This document shows positions 1 to 7,546 of a DNA stretch of 64,000 nt, piece by piece. This DNA comes from Halosimplex salinum (lineage in GTDB: Archaea; Halobacteriota; Halobacteria; Halobacteriales; Haloarculaceae). The notes under the pieces are model-generated. The model was not told where the DNA came from. It made no database searches and was given only the letters and a program-made list of their open reading frames with translations. The position numbers and the translations under genes were made by a program. The DNA lies in NCBI RefSeq assembly GCF_003730195.1, contig NZ_QWGG01000005.1, positions 62,001-126,000 of the forward strand. Reading direction: 5' to 3'. The first letter of the stretch is position 1. Every line of letters begins with the position of its first letter.

Positions 1-158
1 CTGCCGTCACCGCCGTCGGCAGTGTTTCCGCCGTCGCCGTCGTTACCGCCACACCCGGCGAGACCGGCCGTGCCGGCCGCACCTAACGCGGCCAACAGTT
101 TCCGTCTGTACTGGTCAACATCCGTACCCGACCTTCGATTCTCGTTACCGCGTGTCAT
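1..158 (-). CDS. Tat/lipobox secreted protein, N-terminal fragment (probable ABC substrate-binding lipoprotein)
   Basis: Only the first 52 codons are inside the window; the gene continues to the left. The start is the ATG at 158-156. The translation has a twin-arginine-like segment (YRRKLLAALG), a short hydrophobic stretch and a lipobox ending LAGC, then a Gly/Asp/Asn-rich linker. This is the usual N-terminus of haloarchaeal solute-binding lipoproteins of ABC transporters, exported folded by Tat and anchored through the lipidated Cys. The substrate cannot be inferred from this fragment. Its neighbours are sugar and sugar-acid catabolic genes, so a sugar ligand is plausible. The export signal is seen directly; the transporter role is inference. 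Confidence 0.65.
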   Translation of the reverse strand, partial: MTRGNENRRSGTDVDQYRRKLLAALGAAGTAGLAGCGGNDGDGGNTADGGDG

Positions 159-177
159 AAGACGGTCGCACAAACGG

Positions 178-193
178 AATACCGGTATTTAAC
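178..193 (-). promoter_or_regulatory. Promoter with AATACCGGTATT palindrome upstream of the lipoprotein gene
   Basis: A perfect 12-bp palindrome, AATACCGGTATT (178-189), overlaps a TATA-like TTAAATA (read on the minus strand, 187-193) about 30 nt upstream of the ATG at 158. Its TACCGG half-site is shared with the operator-like palindromes at 3060-3076, 3444-3460 and 6885-6901, so this promoter may belong to the same regulon. Confidence 0.4.
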
Positions 194-241
194 CTTTTTG
201 GGAATCAATCAAAGATCAGGCAGGATCCGGCCGAGATCGCG

Positions 242-760
242 TCACTCCGGGGCGTTCTCGGCGCGTTCGACCGCCGAGCGGAGGGCGTCGAGGCGGGGGT
301 CCATCGTCACGTCGGCGAAAAACGTCAGTTCGTCTCCGTCGCGGTCGGCGTCCACGACGAGATAGGTCCGCTCGTCCTCGTCGTCGACGTACGTCATCGC
401 GACGTGCTCGAAGGGGACCTCGAACAGCGAGTCCGAGAGGCGTCCGCCGACGACGAACAGGAACCGCGAGTCGGTGACGACCACGGCGAGTTCGCGGGTC
501 GGCGTCTGACGGGCCAGCGAGTCGCCGTTGTCGACCATGAGCGTCCCTCCGCGGAAGACGTACTCCGGCTGTTCGTCGTCCTCGACGTACGTGATCAGCG
601 GGTGCCGGGTGCGCTCGCCCGCGGCGGTCAGCGCGTCCGCGGTGACCTCCGGGTCGGCGGCGCCGTCGGCCAACCGCGCCGCGCGCTCCTCGTCTACTTC
701 CGGGCCGGCGTCGCCACCGCCTCCGGCGGCCAGTCGGTCGAACAGGTCGCGCAGTCCCAT
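242..760 (-). CDS. Hypothetical protein with PH-like domain
   Basis: This encodes 172 residues from the ATG at 760; a GTG at 769 is an alternative. The N-terminus is short and Gly/Glu-rich. The body (about residues 50-170) alternates beta-strand-like segments such as FRGGTLMVDN, ELAVVVTDSRFLFVV and LFEVPFEHVAMTYV, the pattern of bacterial-type PH domains (YokE/bPH family) found in small cytoplasmic haloarchaeal proteins. No catalytic motif is visible. It stands alone between the lipoprotein gene and a divergent membrane-protein gene. The domain is assigned by strand pattern only and no function can be given. Confidence 0.6.
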   Translation of the reverse strand: MGLRDLFDRLAAGGGGDAGPEVDEERAARLADGAADPEVTADALTAAGERTRHPLITYVEDDEQPEYVFRGGTLMVDNGDSLARQTPTRELAVVVTDSRFLFVVGGRLSDSLFEVPFEHVAMTYVDDEDERTYLVVDADRDGDELTFFADVTMDPRLDALRSAVERAENAPE

Positions 761-1000
761 CGCTCGCACCTTTCCGGGCGACGGTATTCAGACTGTCGGC
801 CGTCCGTCCGGCGGAGACGCGCCGCTCGCCGGCGCTGATCTCGGCGACGATGCGGTCGGACTCGCCCCTCGTGCGCGCGTGACTGAATCAGGTAACAGCG
901 TCGACGGAGTCTCGGCGGGACTCGACCGCAGCCCCGGGGCGCGGCTCGCGGTCCGCGATATACCACCAACATTGATTAGTATCGCCAGTCACGCTCACAT

Positions 1001-1681
1001 ATGATTCGTCGAATCGCGACCTTGCCAGACGGGATTATCCGGCGGCGGACGCCGAAACGCGGGCTCACGCTGGAGACCATCGTGGTCCTGCTGTGCGGGC
1101 TCGTCGGCGGCGCCGGGTTCGGCTACGTGATGATCGAGGCGCTCAACGCGGTCGACACCGACAACTCGATGTTCCAGGTCCAGCTGGTCGGACGGGTGCT
1201 CCGGCCGGTCATGTTGACCGTCGTCGCGTGGGTCCTCTACTCGGTGGGCGCGCACGTTATCGCGAGTTCCAGCGGCGGGCGCGGCCCGATCAGCCGCCTG
1301 ATGCGCGGCGCGGCGTGGGCGATGATCCCCCTCGGGATCTGGAACCTCCTGCGCTCGCTCGTCGTCGCGTACCTCTTCTTCGACGTCGACATCCCGACCA
1401 ACCCGGAGGGACTGAGCGCCACCGAGCAGGCCGCCTCGGTGTTCACCGGCACGGCTGCCGGCGGCGAGGACGTCTACGCGGGGCTGACCGACCCGCTGTA
1501 CGCCGTCGTCATGCTGCTCGGCATCCTCTTCGTCGTCTGGAGCGCCCACCTGCTGTCGATCGCCGTCGCCGAATCCAAGAGCCTCGAGATCGACACCGCC
1601 CGCCGGGCGGCGGCGGTCCCGGCCGGACTGCTCGCGCTGTACCTCCTGGTGACCGCCCTCGGACAGGCGGGCATCCTGTAA
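1001..1681 (+). CDS. Yip1-like multi-spanning membrane protein
   Basis: A 226-residue protein with about five hydrophobic segments: TIVVLLCGLVGGAGFGYVMI, VMLTVVAWVLYSVGAHVI, AMIPLGIWNLLRSLVVAYLF, a segment near residue 165 (YAVVMLLGILFVVWSAHLL) and a C-terminal one (AGLLALYLLVTALGQAG). The layout resembles the Yip1/YIP1-like family common in haloarchaea. The short basic N-terminus fits membrane insertion. The ATG at 1001 is preceded by an A/T-rich stretch (ATTGATTAGTATCG) that can serve as promoter. The gene is monocistronic. The molecular role is unknown. Confidence 0.65.
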   Translation: MIRRIATLPDGIIRRRTPKRGLTLETIVVLLCGLVGGAGFGYVMIEALNAVDTDNSMFQVQLVGRVLRPVMLTVVAWVLYSVGAHVIASSSGGRGPISRLMRGAAWAMIPLGIWNLLRSLVVAYLFFDVDIPTNPEGLSATEQAASVFTGTAAGGEDVYAGLTDPLYAVVMLLGILFVVWSAHLLSIAVAESKSLEIDTARRAAAVPAGLLALYLLVTALGQAGIL

Positions 1682-1761
1682 CGCGGCCCCGTTTTCCCCC
1701 TGTTGCACGCCGGGCGAGAGCGGCCGCTCGGCTGGTAGCGACACCGGGCCGTCGGGCGGCT

Positions 1762-1783
1762 ACCCGGTATTTTTATATCCGGG
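1762..1783 (+). promoter_or_regulatory. TATA promoter inside a CCGGTAT/ATATCCGG dyad
   Basis: The sequence CCCGGTATTTTTATATCCGG places a TATA element inside an imperfect dyad, about 50-65 nt before the dehydrogenase ATG at 1831. The CCGGTA half-site matches the palindromes downstream at 3060-3460 and at the IclR promoter, although the centre is wider here. It is probably a regulated promoter. Confidence 0.4.
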
Positions 1784-1830
1784 CACGGTCCAAACCACAG
1801 TAGCGCGGTTCGAGAAGGAGCCATTAGTGT

Positions 1831-2865
1831 ATGAAACAGATAGTTCAGACGGGCCCAGCGTCCGTCGAAGTCCAGGAGGGAGAGCAACCGTCGCCCGGTC
1901 CCGAGGAGGTCCTCGTCCGGGTGCACACGGCAGGTATCTGCGGCAGCGACGCCCACGCCTACGAGTACGAGGGCGGGTACGACTGGATCGCCATGCCGCG
2001 GATCATGGGCCACGAGTACTCCGGCGAGGTCGTCGAGGTCGGGTCCGAGGTGCGGAGTTTCGAGCCCGGCGACCGGGTCGTCGAGGAGCCGATCCACCAC
2101 TGCGGGGAGTGTTTCCAGTGTCGTAACGGCGAGGAGAACATCTGCCAGAACTTCTCGATCACCGGCATGCACCGCGACGGCGCCTACGCGGAATACGCGG
2201 TCGTCGATCCCCAGTTCCTCCACGCCGTCCCCGACGCGGTCCCGCTGGCCGACGCGGCGATCACCGAACCGTTGAGCATCGCGACACGGGCGGTGTTGAC
2301 CCGCTCGTCGATCAACCCCGGCGACGATGTCCTCGTCGAGGGGCCCGGCCCGATCGGCGTATTCACTGCCGCTGTGGCCGACTCGCTCGGCGCGAACGTC
2401 CTCGTCTCCGGCCTCGACCAGGACGCCGCCACCCGTCTCCCGCTCGTCGAATCACTCGGCATCGACACGATCAACGTCTCCGACGAGGAACTGGAATCCC
2501 ACGCCGCGGCTCGGACCGACGACGTGGGGTTCGACGCGGTGTTCGACGCCAGCGGGCATCACACGGGCGTGGAGATCGGCGTGGAAGTCGTCCGCAAGGG
2601 CGGCGAAGTCGTCGTCGTCGGCATCCCGCGTGAACCCAGCCAAGTCCTGATGACACCGGTCGTCCGTGGCGAGATCGACGTCGTCAGTTCCTACGGCTCG
2701 GACTGGACGAACTTCGAACAGGCGTTGCGTCTCATGGAAAACGGCGAGATCGACGCCGAAGCCGTCGTCGACGACTCGTTCTCGACCAGTGACCCCACCG
2801 CAGCCTTCGAAGCGTTCCTCAACTCCGAAGCGGTCAAGCCGGTCTTCCGCTTCGCCGGCGACTGA
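1831..2865 (+). CDS. Zinc-dependent medium-chain sugar/polyol dehydrogenase
   Basis: A 344-residue MDR-superfamily NAD(P)-dependent dehydrogenase of the sorbitol/L-idonate/threonine dehydrogenase type, cytoplasmic. Catalytic zinc ligands fit C37 and H61/E62 (AGICGSD and MGHEYSG). The structural zinc site is C91, C94, C97 and C105 (HHCGECFQCRNGEENICQ). The nucleotide-binding motif EGPGPIG lies near residues 168-175. The length is normal for the family. It lies upstream of a lactonase-like amidohydrolase, a FAH-fold hydrolase and an IclR regulator, so it may oxidise a sugar, sugar acid or 2-keto-3-deoxy sugar acid in that pathway. The family is certain; the substrate is inference. Confidence 0.85.
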   Translation: MKQIVQTGPASVEVQEGEQPSPGPEEVLVRVHTAGICGSDAHAYEYEGGYDWIAMPRIMGHEYSGEVVEVGSEVRSFEPGDRVVEEPIHHCGECFQCRNGEENICQNFSITGMHRDGAYAEYAVVDPQFLHAVPDAVPLADAAITEPLSIATRAVLTRSSINPGDDVLVEGPGPIGVFTAAVADSLGANVLVSGLDQDAATRLPLVESLGIDTINVSDEELESHAAARTDDVGFDAVFDASGHHTGVEIGVEVVRKGGEVVVVGIPREPSQVLMTPVVRGEIDVVSSYGSDWTNFEQALRLMENGEIDAEAVVDDSFSTSDPTAAFEAFLNSEAVKPVFRFAGD

Positions 2866-3059
2866 ATCGGTCACTCGTCCGCGATCCGATCCGCCTCGTC
2901 TGCCGAGTCACTCCTCCTGTCGCGCCGTCCTGCGCGTCGTCGAACGGGTTCCCGATCGCTCCTGTGCTCCGTGAGAGACGATGGCACCGTCGGATTGTCG
3001 TCTTCCCGACGGACCGCGTTCGCGCTTTTCGGGCCGAGCTACGGCGATCTCCGCACATC

Positions 3060-3076
3060 TTCCGGTAATACCGGAA
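3060..3076. promoter_or_regulatory. Perfect operator-like palindrome, copy 1
   Basis: TTCCGGTAATACCGGAA is a perfect 8+1+8 palindrome, extended by one C/G pair on each side (3059-3077). The same 17 bases recur at 3444-3460, and half-imperfect versions occur at 3176-3192 and 6885-6901. It is probably the binding site of the IclR-family regulator encoded at 6079-6852. Confidence 0.55.
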
Positions 3077-3175
3077 GGCGTCTCGGCGGTAGGGCGCCGA
3101 TGAACCGGATATCAGCGTCTTTCAGGCCTCAACGTACTCTTTCACTGACTGCTATGACACTTATTCTCACACGCC

Positions 3176-3192
3176 TTCCGGTATTACCGTAC
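3176..3192. promoter_or_regulatory. Operator-like palindrome, half-imperfect copy 2
   Basis: TTCCGGTATTACCGTAC keeps the left half of the palindrome exactly, while the right half ends in GTAC. Read on the other strand it is identical, apart from the central base, to the site in the IclR promoter (6885-6901). This supports a genuine binding motif rather than chance. Confidence 0.5.
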
Positions 3193-3302
3193 AACGCGCT
3201 ACGTCCGGGCGAGACGACCTGAGATCGCCGGTCGAGCGCCCGAGTGGTCCCGGCGACCGCCGTCGGGGGACGGAATCGTCCGCTGGCCCGAGCGCAGGGC
3301 GG

Positions 3303-3324
3303 ATTACAGAAGTACGAATGTAAT
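3303..3324. promoter_or_regulatory. ATTACA-N10-TGTAAT inverted repeat
   Basis: A perfect 6-bp inverted repeat with a 10-bp spacer lies in the non-coding region between operator copies 2 and 3. The half-site spacing of about one helical turn and a half is typical of dimeric HTH regulators. Its sequence differs from the 17-bp palindrome, so it may bind a second regulator or be fortuitous. Confidence 0.25.
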
Positions 3325-3443
3325 TTCCAGTGGATGCCTGCCTGAGACTGGCCGAACGGCGGGGCGGACTATCGGTTTCAGCGTTCCGCCTGCTATCGCA
3401 GGCCGATCGATTTCCCGCAGACGGCGGGCTGGTATCCGACCGA

Positions 3444-3460
3444 TTCCGGTAATACCGGAA
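3444..3460. promoter_or_regulatory. Perfect operator-like palindrome, copy 3
   Basis: TTCCGGTAATACCGGAA again, identical over all 17 bases to the site at 3060-3076. It lies 84 bp beyond the 3' end of the amidohydrolase gene, which ends at 3544, and is not near a recognisable start codon. Confidence 0.55.
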
Positions 3461-3543
3461 CAATATCACCAGGCCGGTTCGCGGTCGTCGGTGACGGATC
3501 GGACGGTGTCGACACGTCGAGCGAGTCCGGGAGAACGCGGTCG

Positions 3544-4416
3544 TTACAGGTCGACGTGGCGGCGGAACGCCCGGTCGGTGATCCACCGGCGGTCGCCGGT
3601 CGAGAGGCCGTCGACCGCGTCGAGCCAGGAGAGCGTCTCGCCGTAGGTCGCCTCGTCGGAGACGTTCGGGAAGTCAGAGCCCCAGACGACGCGCTCGCGG
3701 CCGAACTCGTCGAGGAGCCACCGGACGTGGTCGTGCATGTCGGCGTAGGGGTGGTCCTCCGCGGACTGGTGGACGATCTCGGAGACCTTCACGCCGACCG
3801 AGTCGTGCTCGGCGAGCGCGGAGAACGTCTCGTAGACGCCCTCGCCGAGCGGTTCGTCGGGCTCGGCGTAGGCGAAGTGGTCGAAGAGGTACGTCAGGTC
3901 GGGGTAGCGCTCGACGAGTTCGAGCGCCTGGTCGAGCTGCTCGCCGCGGACGAGGATCTGGACGAGCGCGTCCGTTTCGGCCGCGGCCTCCCAGAACTCG
4001 GTCTCCTCGATCGCGTCCCGGAGCCACGTCACCGACCGGTCGAACGTCTCCCACATGCGGTCGTAGGGGCAGAGCCCGCCCAGTCGGAACCCGAGCACGC
4101 CGTCGACGGCCATCGCCTCGCGGAGGTCGTCGGCCGCGCCGTCGGCGAACTGGTCGAGCATTACGACGCCGTACAGCCGGTCGTGCTCGCGCGCCGCCTC
4201 GACCGTGTACCAGTTGTCCGTCCACTCGCAGATGGGATAGCCCACGACGACGGCCTCGTCGACACCGACGGCGTCCATCTCCGCGAGCAGCGCCTCGTTC
4301 CGGAACACCGGGTCGACCGAGAACGAACTGACCGACTCCTCGACGAGCGGCCCGTTGATCCACGGATGCGCCTCGCTGGGCGGGCCCCACGTGTGCGTGT
4401 GCGAATCGAGCACCAT
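3544..4416 (-). CDS. Amidohydrolase-2 family lactonase-like hydrolase
   Basis: From the ATG at 4416 this encodes a 290-residue metal-dependent TIM-barrel hydrolase (COG3618-like, the family of L-fucono-1,5-lactonase and related sugar lactonases). The N-terminal metal motif is DSHTHTW with H6 and H8. Later motifs are LFDHFAY and a C-terminal GSDFPNV whose Asp is the usual metal/catalytic residue. A TATA-like TTTACTAT (minus strand, near 4440) sits about 25 nt upstream, so the transcript would be almost leaderless. It diverges from the cupin gene. In context it may open a sugar lactone made by a dehydrogenase. The hydrolase fold is well supported; the lactonase role is inference. Confidence 0.75.
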   Translation of the reverse strand: MVLDSHTHTWGPPSEAHPWINGPLVEESVSSFSVDPVFRNEALLAEMDAVGVDEAVVVGYPICEWTDNWYTVEAAREHDRLYGVVMLDQFADGAADDLREAMAVDGVLGFRLGGLCPYDRMWETFDRSVTWLRDAIEETEFWEAAAETDALVQILVRGEQLDQALELVERYPDLTYLFDHFAYAEPDEPLGEGVYETFSALAEHDSVGVKVSEIVHQSAEDHPYADMHDHVRWLLDEFGRERVVWGSDFPNVSDEATYGETLSWLDAVDGLSTGDRRWITDRAFRRHVDL

Positions 4417-4502
4417 ACCCGCCGGTGGACCCGCGCCGATAGTAAAGGTTCGCACCCGACCGACCCCGAACAACTACAAACGCTCGTACTGTGTCTGTCC
4501 GT

Positions 4503-4979
4503 ATGGAGAAAGTAGCGATCGAGGACGTCCCGGTCGAACGGAACCCCCTGCAGGTACACGACGTGCGAAAGCCCGTGTCCCGTGAACTCGGGACCGAGCA
4601 CTTCGCCGCGAACTACTTCGAACTCGAACCCGGCGACTCCTTCTCGGGGGGCCTCCACCGTCACCACGACCAGGAGGAGGTGTTCTACGTCGAACGGGGG
4701 GAGACCACGTTCGAAGTCGGCCTCGACCGCGAGGAGGTCGCGGTCGCCGCCGGCGAGCTGATCCGGTTCGAGCCCGGCGAGTTCCAGACCGGCTACAACG
4801 ACGGCGACGACCGCGCCGTCGGCTGGGCGTTCGGGGCGCCCGGCGCCGGCCACGACTGGGACGCGCTCGAATCGCGTGCGTACTGCCCGGAGTGCGACGC
4901 CAAACGGACCCACGGCGTCGACCTCGCTGGCGGTCGGTTCGAACTGACCTGCACCGAGTGCGGGAACGTCCAGGGCTGA
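4503..4979 (+). CDS. Cupin protein with C-terminal zinc ribbon
   Basis: A 158-residue protein starting at the ATG at 4503. Residues about 35-105 form a cupin-2 barrel, with the metal motif GLHRHHDQEEVFYV (His, His, Glu) and a later GEFQTGYN strand. The C-terminus (about 120-157) has YCPECD and CTECG Cys pairs, a predicted zinc ribbon that is not part of ordinary small cupins. It diverges from the lactonase-like gene with an 86-bp spacer. It could be a sugar-binding or isomerase-type cupin in the same pathway, or a sensor. Fold and Cys pairs are seen; the role is unknown. Confidence 0.75.
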   Translation: MEKVAIEDVPVERNPLQVHDVRKPVSRELGTEHFAANYFELEPGDSFSGGLHRHHDQEEVFYVERGETTFEVGLDREEVAVAAGELIRFEPGEFQTGYNDGDDRAVGWAFGAPGAGHDWDALESRAYCPECDAKRTHGVDLAGGRFELTCTECGNVQG

Positions 4980-5088
4980 GGACGGCGCTCCCGCGGAACG
5001 GAGAACGCGGAAAAAGACGGGAACGGAGAGAGAAGAACTGCGGCCGGCGTCGCGATCGGTCAGCTGTCTCCGGGAGCGATACGGCGTC

Positions 5089-5934
5089 TCACTCGGCGAC
5101 GACGTGGTTCTCGAGCGTGCCGATGCCCTCGATCTCGGCCTCGCAGACGTCGCCGGGTTCGAGCAGGTCGAGGGGCTCGCGGAAGATACCGACGCCGCCC
5201 GGAGTCCCGGTCGAGATCACGTCGCCGGGTCGTAGCGTCATGTTCTCGCTGATGTACGAGACCGCCTCCTGGATGTCGAAGATGAACTGCTCGGTGTTGG
5301 AATCCTGCTTCGTCTCGCCGTTGACGCGCAGGGACACGTCGACGCTGTTCGGGTCGTACCCGTCGCCGGCGACCAGCGCCGGTCCCATCGGCGAGAAGGT
5401 GTCGAGGCTCTTCCCGCGGAAGAACTGGCCGTCGTCGAACTGCGAGCGTCGACCGCTCACGTCGTTGAGGACCGTGTAGCCGGCCACGTGGTCGTCGACC
5501 TCGTCCTCGTCGATGACCTTGGCCTGGCGACCGATCACGACGGCGAGTTCGACCTCGTAGTCGACCTGTTCGTCGCCACCCGGGTGGACGACCGGGTCGC
5601 CCGGGTTCGTTACCGTCGTCGGAGCCTTCGAGAACAGCAGCGGCGTCTCGGGGATCTCCTCGTCCTGTTCCTCGGCGTGGTCACGGTAGTTCAGCCCCAC
5701 GCAGACGATCTTGCCGGGGACCGGGACAGGCGCGAGCAGCGACACGTCGTCGACGGAGTGCTGGGAGAGCGCGCCGCCCTCGACGCGGCGGCGGACCTCC
5801 GCGAGATAGCTGTCGTTGGCCAGGTCCTCGTAGGTCGGTTCGCCCGTCGGCTGGCCGTCCAGCGAGTGGATCGCGTCGCCGTCACGGACGCCCCAGGTGG
5901 TGCTACCGCCGTCTGTGTACCGAACGAATTGCAT
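5089..5934 (-). CDS. Fumarylacetoacetate hydrolase family protein (possible 2,4-diketo-3-deoxy sugar-acid hydrolase)
   Basis: A 281-residue cytoplasmic FAH-fold hydrolase, starting at the ATG at 5934. Family motifs are VGLNYRDHAEE, LLFSKAPTTVTNPGDPV, VDYEVELAVVIG (metal-ligand Glu residues) and GYTVLNDVSGR, followed by GKSLDTFSPMGPALV. The length is typical. Members cleave C-C bonds of acylpyruvates. In haloarchaeal and bacterial deoxy-sugar pathways one member splits 2,4-diketo-3-deoxy-L-rhamnonate or -fuconate into pyruvate and lactate. The neighbouring dehydrogenase, lactonase-like protein and lactate oxidation genes make that role attractive here. The family is secure; the exact substrate is inference. 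Confidence 0.8.
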   Translation of the reverse strand: MQFVRYTDGGSTTWGVRDGDAIHSLDGQPTGEPTYEDLANDSYLAEVRRRVEGGALSQHSVDDVSLLAPVPVPGKIVCVGLNYRDHAEEQDEEIPETPLLFSKAPTTVTNPGDPVVHPGGDEQVDYEVELAVVIGRQAKVIDEDEVDDHVAGYTVLNDVSGRRSQFDDGQFFRGKSLDTFSPMGPALVAGDGYDPNSVDVSLRVNGETKQDSNTEQFIFDIQEAVSYISENMTLRPGDVISTGTPGGVGIFREPLDLLEPGDVCEAEIEGIGTLENHVVAE

Positions 5935-5938
5935 CACC

Positions 5939-5967
5939 GGATAGAGCTATCCCTCGGAACTTAAAAC
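5939..5967 (-). promoter_or_regulatory. TATA box and GGATAG-AG-CTATCC dyad of the FAH-family gene
   Basis: Read on the minus strand, AAAGTTTTAAG (around 5961-5970) is a TATA element about 30 nt before the ATG at 5934. Between it and the start lies a 14-bp dyad, GGATAG-AG-CTATCC (5939-5952), in the position where a repressor would block initiation. Confidence 0.35.
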
Positions 5968-6078
5968 TTTAGAAGCACTACGGTTCGGGACCGTTGCGGG
6001 CCGGACGACGCGTCGGCGGCCACCGCGGGGTCGGCGCGAACGGCGGTCGCGGGGCCGGCGTGAGCGGCGGTCGCGGGG

Positions 6079-6852
6079 CTACGCGTGGGTCATGTTGACT
6101 TCGATGACGTTTGCGATGCGCAGCACCTGCCGAGGGATCTCCTCCTCGAACCGCTCGCCCTGCATCCGGTTTTTCGGGCCGGAGACGGAGATAGCCCCCA
6201 GCACCTCGTCGTCGTTCAGCAGCGGTGCGGCGATGCAGATCATCCCGCGGACGCGCTCTTCCCTGTCGATGGCGTAGCCTCGCTCGCGGATCTCCTCGAA
6301 CTCCGCGAAGAGCTCGTCCTCGTCGGTGATCGTCCGGTCGGTGGTCGCCGGCATGCCGTGGCGGTCGAGGATGTCGCGCACGTTCTCCTCGTCCATGTGC
6401 GCCATCATCGCCTTGCCCAGCGCGGTGGTCTGGAGGTGGACGCGGTAGCCGTTGTACGTGTCGAGCTTGACCGCGTTCTGCCCCTCGGTCTTGTAGAGGA
6501 AGACGCCGCGGCCGTGCTCCTCGACCATGAGGTTCGAGTGCTCGCCGGTCTGCTCGGCGAGGTTCTGGAGTTCGGGTTTGGCCACCTCGAACACCTTCAT
6601 GCGCTGGCGCGCGTACCCGCCGAACTCCAGGAACCGGGTCCCCGTCTTGTACGTCCCGTCGTCGTTGACGACCAGCTCCAGCTGTTCCAGCGTTCGGAGG
6701 TGGTCGTGCACCGTACTCCGCGGGAGGTCGAGCTCCTCCGCGACTTCCGTCACGCCCGCTCCGTCGAGCGCCCGGAGCACCTCCACGACGTCGAAGCTCA
6801 CCCGCGTCGCCTTCACAGGCACGTCGATGTCCGTTTTCATTTCGCTTTCCAT
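6079..6852 (-). CDS. IclR-family transcriptional regulator (XacR/RhcR-like)
   Basis: A 257-residue regulator starting at the ATG at 6852. It has an N-terminal winged HTH (about residues 15-75, with VTEVAEELDLPRSTVHDHL as the helix-turn-helix) and a C-terminal IclR effector domain (GEHSNLMVEEHGRGVFLYK, TALGKAMMAHM, RGMICIAAPLLN, GAISVSGP). IclR proteins of this type control sugar-acid pathways in haloarchaea. Its own promoter carries the 17-bp palindrome seen three more times nearby, suggesting that it binds that motif and regulates itself. It lies between the FAH-family gene and the lactate genes. Whether it activates or represses cannot be read from the sequence. Confidence 0.85.
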   Translation of the reverse strand: MESEMKTDIDVPVKATRVSFDVVEVLRALDGAGVTEVAEELDLPRSTVHDHLRTLEQLELVVNDDGTYKTGTRFLEFGGYARQRMKVFEVAKPELQNLAEQTGEHSNLMVEEHGRGVFLYKTEGQNAVKLDTYNGYRVHLQTTALGKAMMAHMDEENVRDILDRHGMPATTDRTITDEDELFAEFEEIRERGYAIDREERVRGMICIAAPLLNDDEVLGAISVSGPKNRMQGERFEEEIPRQVLRIANVIEVNMTHA

Positions 6853-6874
6853 ACTTGTGGATACGATTCGATCG

Positions 6875-6917
6875 TTATAAAATTGTACGGTATTACCGGA
6901 ACGGGGGCTACCCCGTT
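6875..6917 (-). promoter_or_regulatory. IclR promoter with operator and adjacent hairpin
   Basis: On the minus strand a TATA element TTTTATAA (6875-6882) lies 23-30 nt before the ATG at 6852. The palindrome GTACGGTATTACCGGAA (6885-6901) abuts the upstream side of the TATA box, where a regulator would contact the BRE. Immediately beyond it AACGGGG-GCTA-CCCCGTT (6900-6917) forms a perfect 7-bp hairpin. The arrangement fits autoregulation. Confidence 0.55.
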
Positions 6918-7036
6918 CACGGGCCCGCGTCGAACCCGGACTCGGCCGCTCGGGCGCGTTCGACCGTCGCCGTCGGTCGAGCCGCCGTCGCGAGGGACCC
7001 GCAAAGCACAAGAGCGGTGGGTCCGACGTTGATTCC

Positions 7037-7546
7037 ATGCCTCCCGGGAGTGCGGACAGCCTCAGTCAGGACCTCGAAGCGGCAGGTGTACGGACCCGCC
7101 GCGTCAGGCCGGCGGCGTTCGCCGAGACCATCGACGACCTCGCCGCCGGACCGGCCGTCGGCGTCGAGTTGACCGATCTCCCCGTCTCGCTGGCGGACGC
7201 GCCCGTGAGCGTCGACCCCACGCCGGCCGAACTGAGAGCCGCGACCGTCGGCGTGACGCCTGCGTCCCTGTCCGTCGCCGGCTACGGGTCGCTCGTCCTC
7301 CCGGGCACCGCCGACGGCGCGGAACTGGTCAGTCTCTTCGTCGAGCACCACGTCGCTGTACTTCGCGAGAGCGACGTCGTCCACGACATGGAGGCGGCGT
7401 TCGACGAGTTCGACGCGGACGCCGAGACGGCGGCGGAGAGCCGGATCCTCGCGACCGGGCCGAGCGCCACCGCCGACATGGGCGCGCTCGTCGAGGGCGC
7501 GCACGGACCGAAGACGGTGACAGCGGTCGTCCTGGAGGGGGAGTGA
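7037..7546 (+). CDS. lutC: LUD-domain protein LutC-like (lactate utilization)
   Basis: A 169-residue LUD-domain protein (LutC/YkgG type), starting at the ATG at 7037. Typical features are AAFAETIDDL, VGVTPASLSVAGYGSLVL and the C-terminal signature ATGPSATADMGALVEGAHGPKTV. LutC works with LutA and LutB to oxidise L-lactate to pyruvate with iron-sulfur electron transfer. Its stop overlaps the GTG start of the next gene by 4 bp, so the two are translationally coupled. No strong TATA box is seen immediately upstream. The family is clear; lactate as substrate is based on family knowledge and on the neighbouring pathway. Confidence 0.8.
   Translation: MPPGSADSLSQDLEAAGVRTRRVRPAAFAETIDDLAAGPAVGVELTDLPVSLADAPVSVDPTPAELRAATVGVTPASLSVAGYGSLVLPGTADGAELVSLFVEHHVAVLRESDVVHDMEAAFDEFDADAETAAESRILATGPSATADMGALVEGAHGPKTVTAVVLEGE

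Larger units (their letters stand above)
2866..3543. other. 678-bp regulatory non-coding region with palindromes
   Basis: I see no convincing gene here; the small open frames have no recognisable protein. The region lies between the dehydrogenase and amidohydrolase stop codons, so two operators here are not simply next to a start codon. It contains two perfect copies and one half-imperfect copy of the 17-bp palindrome TTCCGGTAWTACCGGAA, and a separate ATTACA-N10-TGTAAT dyad. It may be the remnant or regulatory region of a lost gene, or encode an unrecognised small RNA. Confidence 0.5.

Noticed and set aside
3167-3586. A 139-codon minus-strand frame in the operator region
   Set aside because: Arg/Ser/Pro-rich shadow composition, and it overlaps operator palindromes and the end of the amidohydrolase gene.
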